DNA of 64,000 nucleotides from Allobranchiibius sp. CTAmp26 (GTDB lineage Bacteria > Actinomycetota > Actinomycetes > Actinomycetales > Dermatophilaceae). Positions within the stretch are counted from its first letter, which is position 1; every line of letters starts with the position of its first letter. Where the stretch lies: positions 1 through 64,000 of the forward strand of contig NZ_JAGEKR010000001.1 in the NCBI RefSeq assembly GCF_017565405.1, given 5' to 3'. A program made the position numbers and the translations under genes. A model generated the notes under the pieces. The model was given only the letters and a program-made list of their open reading frames with translations, was not told where the DNA came from and ran no database searches. Of the stretch, positions 57,893 to 64,000 are shown one piece after another.

Positions 57893-60034
57893 CTAGCTGC
57901 GTTTGAGGAAGGCGTCCAGGAACACGTTGGTGACGTCGCTGGCGGTGAGCGCCTGGTAGGACAGTCCGTTGGTCGCGGACGCGATGGCGTCCAGCGCCGA
58001 CTTGTCGATCTGGTTGCCGATCCCGATGGCGACGATCTTGACCGGCTTGTCGGGGTTGTAGGCGTTGCGCAGCCTGGTGAGCAGCTGCTGCAGGCGCAGG
58101 CCGCCGGCCGGATTGTCGTTGGCGCCGTCGGTCAGGATCACCACGGAGTTGACGTATCGGGCGTCGTAACCGGCACTCACCCGCTGGTACGCCGCCCACG
58201 TGCTGTCGTAGAGGGCGGTGTCACCGTTCCGCACGACCAGCCCGGGCAGGGTCTTGACGGCCGCGACGAGCCTGGCTTTGTACGCCGTGCCGGTCGGGGT
58301 GTGCGCGATGGATTGGATCCCGCCGGACTCGTCCAGCCACGGCTGGGTGCCGACCAGGTTCGTGGAGAACGCCCACACGCCGATCTTCGTGGTCGGCGGC
58401 AGCGTGTTGACCGCACCGATCGAGAATTGCTCGAGCAGCTGGATCCGGCTCTCTCCCTGGTCGATCGGCGTGCTCATCGACCCGGACACGTCGAGCATGA
58501 CGAGCATCCGCGCGTCCTTGGCCAGGTCGTTGTAGTCCTTCACCGCCAGCACCGATTCGGCGCGGCTGGGCTGCGGGATCAGCTTGGCGTAGCTCGGAAG
58601 CGCCGAGGGGCTGGGTGGGGCACTGCCAGCGACCCGGAACCCGGCGGCGACCAGCTGACCCTTCACGGCCGGTGAGGTCAACCGCTGGTAGAGGGCGGAG
58701 AGCACCTTGCTGTCCGGTGCGTTCGCCTTCACGGGCACGACCCATTGGTAGCTCAGCTGCGGCGCACCCTGCTTCGGGGTGAAGGTGAGCAGTCGCTGCG
58801 TGGGATGCGCCCGGTTGAACGCGAGCACCTGCTGCTCGGTCGAGGGGTACATCCGGGCGACCGACGCACCCTTGGTCGCCTTGCCCTGCAGGGTCCGCTG
58901 GCTCTCCGCGCTTCTGCTGAGCGTGACCAGACTCTTGAAGAAGCCGGTGCGCTGCAGCGTGTCGGTGGTCAGCTGCTCGGCCGTGGCCGCTGCCGAGATC
59001 GTGGTGGAGGAGGTCGTGGGGTCGCTGACCGAGATCGGCAGACCCGACTCGAAGATCGTGCGCCAATCGGTCTTCTTGTCGAACGCGGGGTTGCCCTGCA
59101 GGCTCTTGGGCACGGCGAACACGACGGGGCTGGTGGCGATCGTGCCGCCCTGGGTGACCCACCCGGCACCCAGCCTGCTGGAGACGTCGTCGACCCAGAT
59201 CGGGCTGTCGGGGATCCACACGTCCGGGATCGCGTTGCCACCGGAGGCGCTGTCTTTGGCGACCTGGCCGGCGGGTTCGTCCACCACGAGGTACGAGGCG
59301 CACACACCCGCTGCCTCGGCGGCGCGTGCTTGCTGGACGACGACGCCGTACAACTCGTCGGGTACGGCGACCTTCACCTGGGTCTTCGTGGGGCAGGCGC
59401 TCGCGGCGACGCCGCCACCGGAGTGGCCGCCCTGCCAGACCAGAGCCCCGACGATCACGACCACCAGTGCCAACGCGAGCGCGCCCAGCCGGGCGAGGTT
59501 GCCGATGGGCCGCGGGCGGCGGCCCCCACCGCCGGCCGATGCACCTGCGGACGCCCCGGCGGCCATCGGCGCGGCCGTCCGTGCCGCACCCGTCGACGCG
59601 GTGGAGGGCCTCGGGCCTCCGGCACCGACCGGGCGGGCCGAGCGGTCGGGCGGCGCGCTCGAGGGCACCGGACGTGCCTGCTTCGCGGCTGCGCCCCCCA
59701 CCGGCGGGCCTCCTACGGACGTGCGAGGGGGCGTACGCGGGGCTGCCTTCGGCGCCGAGGTGCTGCCCGAAGGCGCGGGCGCCGGGCGAGCCGAGGTGCT
59801 GCCCGACGGCGGGCGCGCGGGCCGAGCCGAGGTGCTGCCCGAGGGCGAGGGTGCCTTACGGGCGGCCGGGCGCCCCTGCGCGCCGCGGGGTCGATCCGAT
59901 GCGGCGTCCGTGCGATCCGGTCCGGCCTCGGTGGGGTCCTGCGGCTCGTCGGCCGGTCCCCGCCCCGAGGAACGCGGACCTCGACGTGGCCCGCGAGGGC
60001 CTGCGGGTCGCTCAGGATCGTTGTCACTTGCCAT
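57893..60034 (-). CDS. Membrane-anchored solute-binding-like plus VWA-domain protein
   Basis: A 713-residue fusion. Residues 1-180 are Pro/Ala/Ser/Arg-rich and contain three repeats of PSGSTSARPA or close variants. One membrane helix (about 181-200) is followed by a periplasmic-binding-protein-like domain (about 210-500) with VKVAVPDELYGVV and a VWA domain (about 508-710) whose metal site is LVMLDVSGSMS and later VILTDGANDN. The extracytoplasmic part therefore probably binds a ligand and a protein partner. TAACCT lies 9 nt before the ATG. No partner gene is evident. Confidence 0.85.
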   Translation of the reverse strand: MASDNDPERPAGPRGPRRGPRSSGRGPADEPQDPTEAGPDRTDAASDRPRGAQGRPAARKAPSPSGSTSARPARPPSGSTSARPAPAPSGSTSAPKAAPRTPPRTSVGGPPVGGAAAKQARPVPSSAPPDRSARPVGAGGPRPSTASTGAARTAAPMAAGASAGASAGGGGRRPRPIGNLARLGALALALVVVIVGALVWQGGHSGGGVAASACPTKTQVKVAVPDELYGVVVQQARAAEAAGVCASYLVVDEPAGQVAKDSASGGNAIPDVWIPDSPIWVDDVSSRLGAGWVTQGGTIATSPVVFAVPKSLQGNPAFDKKTDWRTIFESGLPISVSDPTTSSTTISAAATAEQLTTDTLQRTGFFKSLVTLSRSAESQRTLQGKATKGASVARMYPSTEQQVLAFNRAHPTQRLLTFTPKQGAPQLSYQWVVPVKANAPDSKVLSALYQRLTSPAVKGQLVAAGFRVAGSAPPSPSALPSYAKLIPQPSRAESVLAVKDYNDLAKDARMLVMLDVSGSMSTPIDQGESRIQLLEQFSIGAVNTLPPTTKIGVWAFSTNLVGTQPWLDESGGIQSIAHTPTGTAYKARLVAAVKTLPGLVVRNGDTALYDSTWAAYQRVSAGYDARYVNSVVILTDGANDNPAGGLRLQQLLTRLRNAYNPDKPVKIVAIGIGNQIDKSALDAIASATNGLSYQALTASDVTNVFLDAFLKRS

Positions 60035-60043
60035 GATGGATCG

Positions 60044-60049
60044 AGGTTA
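60044..60049 (-). promoter_or_regulatory. -10 box of a probable leaderless promoter (VWA gene)
   Basis: TAACCT on the minus strand ends 9 nt before the ATG at 60034, without a ribosome site between. Confidence 0.4.
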
Positions 60050-60174
60050 CCCGGGCGTAGTTGCGCGCACCGGCGGTTCGGCCGAAGCCTCGAGTGCAAC
60101 CAGCCGGGGGTGGACCTGGTTGGGTGGGCCCCAGCGATGCGCGACCGGACACGACCTCGACGAAGGAGCACATC

Positions 60175-61569
60175 ATGACGCAGAGGCCGGGTCCGGCGTC
60201 TTTGGCGAAGCCGAACGTCGAGGAGCGCACCGACACCACTCGGCAGGACGCCGTCGACCGCTCGCCGAACGTCGGGGTGGACCGTTCACAGGTCATCAGC
60301 ACCGGACTGCGATGGACCGCCAGCTGGTCGCTGCGGGTCGTGGTCATCGCCGCGGGCGTGTGGGTGTTGTTCAAGGTCATCGGGATCTTCTGGAGCGCGC
60401 TGCTGCCGGTGATCCTGGCGCTCATCCTGTCGACGGTCCTGTGGCCGCCGGCCCGATGGTTGCGCAGCAAGGGCTTCCCACCGGCGCTTGCCGCCGCGAC
60501 CACGATGATCGGGATGTTCGCCGTCCTGGGCGGGGTGTTCACCCTCATCGGCACCACCGTCAGCTCGCAGTGGAGCGATCTGACCGACAAGGCCGTCGCC
60601 GGGGTCCACGACCTGCAGAGCCGGTTGAGCCAGGCGCCGTTCAACATCTCCTCCACCCAGCTCAACAGCGCCGTGAAGCAATTGACCGGCAAGCTGCAGA
60701 CCAGCGGGGACAAGATCGCGAACGGCGTCCTCTCCGGTGCCACCGTCGCCACGCAGGTGCTGGTCTCGCTCCTGGTCGCCCTCGTGTTGACCTTCTTCTT
60801 CATCAAGGACGGGCCGCGTTTCCTGCCCTTCGTACGCCGGATCGCCGGCCGCGGCGCCGGCTCCCACCTGACCGAGGCGCTCTCTCGGTCCTACAGCACC
60901 CTCGGGGGGTTTATCCGGGCCCAGGCGATCGTCAGCGCCATCGACTCGATCTGCATCGGCATCGGCTTGTGGGTCCTGCAGGTGCCGCTGGCGCTTCCGC
61001 TGGTCGTCCTGACGTTCTTCGGCGGCTTCATCCCGATCGTCGGGGCGTTCGTGGCGGGCGCCATCGCCGTGTTGGTCGCGCTGGTGACGGTCGGACTGAC
61101 CAAGGCCTTGATCCTGCTGGGGGTCATCGTGCTCGTGCAGCAGCTCGAAGGGCACATCCTGTCCCCGATCTTCCAGAGCCGGTCGATGGAGCTGCACCCC
61201 GGCGTCGTGCTGCTGTCGGTGGCGTTCGGCGGTGACGAGTTCGGGATCACCGGCGCGTTCCTGGCCGTCCCCGTGGCCGCGACCGTCACCGTCCTCTTCC
61301 GCTACATGAACGAGCAGATCGACCTGCGGACCGGCGACGTGCACGCCGACCAGCTGGAACCCATCACGCCCGAAGGGGTGATGGCCGCCGAAGCCGGGGA
61401 GAAGCACGGCGCTGTGCTGGCCACGCGATGGCGGGCACGGCGCCCCGGCACCGACGACGAACCACAGGGGCGCGTGAGCGGCCTCCTGGGGCGGGTGCGC
61501 CGCTCGAAGCCCGACGGTCCGATGGAGACAAAGGGGTCCGACGCGGCTGACGGCTGGAAGGACGAGTAG
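60175..61569 (+). CDS. AI-2E family transporter
   Basis: A 464-residue membrane protein of the TqsA/YdiK/PerM family, whose members export autoinducer-2 or move Na+ (family knowledge). A polar start (1-50) is followed by paired helices, a soluble segment with SDLTDKAVAGVHDLQSRL, and the core helices with LTFFFIKDGPRFLPF, GGFIPIVGAF and VQQLEGHILSPIFQSRSMELHP, the most conserved family motif. The last ~90 residues are cytoplasmic and charged. AAGGAG precedes the ATG at 60175. It is divergent from the VWA gene. Confidence 0.92.
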   Translation: MTQRPGPASLAKPNVEERTDTTRQDAVDRSPNVGVDRSQVISTGLRWTASWSLRVVVIAAGVWVLFKVIGIFWSALLPVILALILSTVLWPPARWLRSKGFPPALAAATTMIGMFAVLGGVFTLIGTTVSSQWSDLTDKAVAGVHDLQSRLSQAPFNISSTQLNSAVKQLTGKLQTSGDKIANGVLSGATVATQVLVSLLVALVLTFFFIKDGPRFLPFVRRIAGRGAGSHLTEALSRSYSTLGGFIRAQAIVSAIDSICIGIGLWVLQVPLALPLVVLTFFGGFIPIVGAFVAGAIAVLVALVTVGLTKALILLGVIVLVQQLEGHILSPIFQSRSMELHPGVVLLSVAFGGDEFGITGAFLAVPVAATVTVLFRYMNEQIDLRTGDVHADQLEPITPEGVMAAEAGEKHGAVLATRWRARRPGTDDEPQGRVSGLLGRVRRSKPDGPMETKGSDAADGWKDE

Positions 61570-61662
61570 CTCGCGCGACTCCGGCGCCGCACGAGAGACC
61601 GTGCGGCGCCGGTGTCAGCGCACGCACGCCTCGCACGGTCGTGTAACGGACCGCGCGGCATC

Positions 61663-61850
61663 GTTAAGGCCCGCTCGGCCCCGAACGCGCGCCCGCCACC
61701 CGCGCCTACGACCGTTTCGGCCCGCTCGGCCCCAAACGCCTGCCCGCCACCGCTGCCCACGACCGTTTCGGCCCGCTCGGCCCCCAACGCGCGCCCGCCA
61801 CCGCTGCCCACGACCGTTTCGGCCCGCTCGGCCCGAACGTGCTGGGCGAT
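61663..61850. repeat. Tandem 51-bp intergenic repeat, family 2 (array D, four units)
   Basis: The core GGCCCGCTCGGCCC recurs in four units starting at 61663, 61714, 61765 and 61816, exactly 51 bp apart. The spacers (GCCCGCCACCGCTGCCC...) are also similar. It matches the minus strand of array B (25045-25145). It fills the gap between the converging AI-2E and enoyl-CoA hydratase genes and stops about 10 bases from the latter's stop codon. Confidence 0.85.
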
Positions 61851-61857
61851 CGTAGGT

Positions 61858-62646
61858 TCAGGCCAGCCAGCTCGGGGGCCGCTTCGCGAGGAACGCCGCC
61901 ATCCCCTCCCGCGCTTCGGATGAGGCGAAGAGCCGGGCGGACTGTTCGATGGCCCATTCGCGATCGTGGTCGAAACGGGCGAGGAGCTCGCGATTCACCA
62001 GTGCCTTGGACTCCGCGAGCCCCTGCGGCGACGCCCGCACGAGACGGTCGACCAGCTCGCCAGCCCCGGTCTCGGCGTCCTCCGCCGCATCGGTGGCCAG
62101 GCCGATGTCGCGCGCCGTCGCCGCGTCGAACGTCTCGCCGGTGAGGAAGTAGCGCGCGGCCGCCCGGCTGGTGAGGCGCGGCAGCACCGTCAGGGAGATG
62201 GCGAACGCGGCGAGCCCCAGCCGCGATTCGGTCAGGGCGAACGTCGACTTCGGACCCGCGATCACCAGGTCGCAGGCGGCGACGAGGCCGACCCCACCCG
62301 CGCGTACGTGCCCGTCGATCTGCCCGACCACCGGGCAGCGGTGCGCGGCGATCGCGCGCATCACGGCCGTCAGGCGAATCCCGCGTGCGGTGTTCGGGTC
62401 GTCCTCGCCGGTGACCTCATTGAGGTCCACTCCCGCACAGAAGGTGCCGCCGGTGTGGCCGAGGACGACGACCCGCACCGACTCGTCCTGCGCCGCGCTC
62501 TCCAGCGCCCGCAGCAGCTCGTCGAGCAGGCGGGTGCTGAGCGCGTTGCGGTTGCGCGGCGAATCGAGGGTGACGCGGGCGACCCGCCCGGACACGTCGT
62601 ACGTGACGAGTGCGGGCGGGTCGATGGGCTGGTCGGAGTCGGTCAT
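61858..62646 (-). CDS. Enoyl-CoA hydratase/isomerase family protein
   Basis: A 262-residue crotonase-fold enzyme acting on enoyl-CoA or related thioesters. The oxyanion-hole segments are GGTFCAGVDLNEV and DGHVRAGGVGLVAACDLVIA, and the later region has LGLAAFAISLTVLPRL. At the two positions that carry the catalytic glutamates in classic hydratases, I read TESRLGLAAF and GHVRAG; the first Glu is kept in TESRLG, the second is unclear. It could be a hydratase, isomerase or non-hydrating relative. It starts at the ATG at 62646. Confidence 0.88.
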   Translation of the reverse strand: MTDSDQPIDPPALVTYDVSGRVARVTLDSPRNRNALSTRLLDELLRALESAAQDESVRVVVLGHTGGTFCAGVDLNEVTGEDDPNTARGIRLTAVMRAIAAHRCPVVGQIDGHVRAGGVGLVAACDLVIAGPKSTFALTESRLGLAAFAISLTVLPRLTSRAAARYFLTGETFDAATARDIGLATDAAEDAETGAGELVDRLVRASPQGLAESKALVNRELLARFDHDREWAIEQSARLFASSEAREGMAAFLAKRPPSWLA

Positions 62647-62681
62647 CGGGCCATTGTGGCCCGTGCCGTCCCGACCGACGC

Positions 62682-63515
62682 TCAGGTCAGGAAGTCGAGC
62701 AGCGCCTTGTTGAACTCGGCCTCGTGGCTGACGTTGGCTCCGTGCGGGGCACCCTCGATGAGGTGCAGCCGGCTCTGTTGGATGGCCTCGTGGGTGCGCT
62801 TGCCGGACCCCTCGAACGGCACGGTGCCGTCGGCATCGCCGTGGATGACGAGTGTGGGCACGGTGACCTTCGGCAGGTCGTCGCGGAAGTCGGTCGTGCC
62901 GAACGACGTCATGCACGCCAGCGACGCGATCTTGCTGGACTGCCCGGCCATCCGCAGCGCGTCCTGCCGCTGGGCCTCGGTCACCTTCAGCTCGCCGTTG
63001 GCCGAGAAGAACGCGGTGGTGAACTCGTCGTAGAACGCGTCCTGGTCCTTGGTCAGCTGCGCGGCCATCTGCGCGGCGGCGGCCTTGGTGAGCGGACCGT
63101 CGGGGTTGTCACCGCCCTGCAGCATGAACGGCGGTACGGCGGAGGCGAAGACCACACTGCGCAGCCGGCTCTCGCCGTACTTCGAGACATAGCGGGCGAC
63201 CTCGCCGCCGCCCATCGAGAACCCGACGAGGGTCGCGTCCATCACGTCGAGCTCGGTGAGGACGGCGTCCAGGTCCTCGGCCAGCGTGTCGTAGCCGTAG
63301 CCGGTCTTGGGCTTGTCGCTACGGCCGAAACCGCGGCGGTCGTAGACGATCGTGCGGTAGCCGGCCTCCTGCAGCGCGGGCACCTGGCCGGACCAGGACT
63401 CCCCGGACAGCGGCCAGCCGTGGATCAGGACGACGGGGCGACCGTCGCCACCGGAGTCCTCGACGTACAGGTTGGTCTTGCCGAGGATTCCGGAGCTTGC
63501 GGTCACGGTCGTCAT
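62682..63515 (-). CDS. Alpha/beta hydrolase (arylesterase / non-haem haloperoxidase type)
   Basis: A 277-residue hydrolase of the group containing non-haem chloroperoxidases and arylesterases. The oxyanion motif is HGWPLSGESW, the nucleophile elbow GFSMGGGE carries the serine, the acid is in HGDADGTVPFE and the histidine in GAPHGANVSH, so the catalytic triad is complete. GGAG lies upstream of the ATG at 63515. The native substrate cannot be told; peroxidase activity is a side reaction in this family. Confidence 0.93.
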   Translation of the reverse strand: MTTVTASSGILGKTNLYVEDSGGDGRPVVLIHGWPLSGESWSGQVPALQEAGYRTIVYDRRGFGRSDKPKTGYGYDTLAEDLDAVLTELDVMDATLVGFSMGGGEVARYVSKYGESRLRSVVFASAVPPFMLQGGDNPDGPLTKAAAAQMAAQLTKDQDAFYDEFTTAFFSANGELKVTEAQRQDALRMAGQSSKIASLACMTSFGTTDFRDDLPKVTVPTLVIHGDADGTVPFEGSGKRTHEAIQQSRLHLIEGAPHGANVSHEAEFNKALLDFLT

Positions 63516-63598
63516 TGCAGTGGGTACTCCTGTGTCGAGGGGTGTCCTTCGCTTCGTGGTTCGTTTACCCGGCGGGGAGGGATTGCATGCCGACGCCG

Positions 63599-64000
63599 TT
63601 AGCGACGGAAGGTCGGCGCGCGACCCCGACTCAGGCTGATGGTGACGGTGCGCACCCGGTAGGACACGAACACCAGGGACGCGGCGAGAGGGATCTCGAC
63701 CAGGCACGCGGTCGCGAGGCTGACCGCCAGATCCGACCCGGGTGCCGACGTGGTGACGTCGAACCACGCGTCGCAGAGCAGCAGCGTGGCCGCCACGATC
63801 GTGGCCGCGATGGCGATCACCTGCCGGCGCCACAGCGACCAGGCCGCCCAGGCGAGGGCGCCGAGCAGCGCCACGTCGAAACCGATCCACACCACCTGCC
63901 AGTGCCCGGCGACATAGTGCCGCGGAAGCCGAGCGGCCAGCGTGGCGATCCAGGGCACGAGCAGCGCGCAGCAGGTGGCGAGGACCCTCGGGAACCAGCG
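63599..64000 (-). CDS. Polytopic membrane protein, 5' end beyond the window
   Basis: The C-terminal 133 residues of a membrane protein are visible, reading from RWFPRVLATCC at the window edge. Four hydrophobic segments can be seen (around the edge, then WIGFDVALLGALAWAAW, IAIAATIVAATLLLCDAW and a final CLVEIPLAASLVFVSY), ending in a basic SLSRGRAPTFRR tail. A GTG at 63958 could start a shorter form, but the frame is open and hydrophobic across it, so I treat the gene as cut by the edge. No family is recognised. Confidence 0.7.
   Translation of the reverse strand, partial: RWFPRVLATCCALLVPWIATLAARLPRHYVAGHWQVVWIGFDVALLGALAWAAWSLWRRQVIAIAATIVAATLLLCDAWFDVTTSAPGSDLAVSLATACLVEIPLAASLVFVSYRVRTVTISLSRGRAPTFRR

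Overview
The window looks like a stretch of the core chromosome of a high-GC Gram-positive bacterium (Actinomycetota). GC is very high throughout, GTG starts are common, and many genes appear leaderless. The gene order matches a block known from Mycobacterium tuberculosis and Streptomyces: cbs / GDSL protein / thiolase; ppx-DUF501-ftsB-eno-mazG-lpqU-like-mfd; pth-rplY-prs-glmU-tRNA-Gln-TetR; ispE-rsmA-tatD-metG; rsmI/pmt; and glpR(sepX)-rimJ-mogA-moaC-moeA-galU / 5-FCL / FmdB. A member of the Micrococcales is my best guess, but family and genus cannot be fixed from this sequence alone.

Layout. 1-5.2 kb: cystathionine beta-synthase, a GDSL hydrolase, a thiolase, a small unknown and a DUF1684 protein. 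5.5-10.3 kb: a BI-1 membrane protein, a LuxR-type two-component pair and a divergent two-gene ABC exporter. 10.4-24.3 kb: tRNA-Leu(UAA) and the long conserved minus-strand block from ppx to glmU and tRNA-Gln. 24.4-28.6 kb: TetR, a 3'-truncated VOC gene, a trans-aconitate methyltransferase with a divergent MarR regulator and clear operators, and an ABC-F ATPase. 28.7-34.2 kb: ispE, rsmA, tatD, metG, rsmI. 34.3-39.2 kb: protein O-mannosyltransferase, a pair of bacterial PH-domain membrane proteins, a HAD phosphatase and a small membrane protein. 39.2-44.4 kb: an accessory aromatic-catabolism patch (FAD monooxygenase plus hydroxyquinol-type dioxygenase, two SDRs, TetR). 44.5-53.9 kb: tRNA-Ala(CGC), SepX/GlpR, molybdenum-cofactor genes, galU, 5-FCL, a K+/H+ antiporter, a Ruc-like zinc-ribbon protein, MTA phosphorylase and a SAF-domain protein. 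53.9-64 kb: a 1249-residue helicase with a nuclease-like tail, a membrane VWA/solute-binding fusion, an AI-2E transporter, enoyl-CoA hydratase, an alpha/beta hydrolase and a membrane protein cut by the window edge.

The least explained signals lie between genes. Four intergenic loci carry tandem arrays with a 51-bp period, from two unrelated sequence families, mostly where convergent genes meet. A separate set of long hairpins sits in similar places. At least twelve genes have a TANNNT box (often TTAGCCT) ending 6-9 nt before the start codon and no Shine-Dalgarno sequence, the architecture of leaderless transcripts. I found no CRISPR array, prophage, transposase, secretion system or recognisable defence island. 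Most of the window is ordinary housekeeping DNA.
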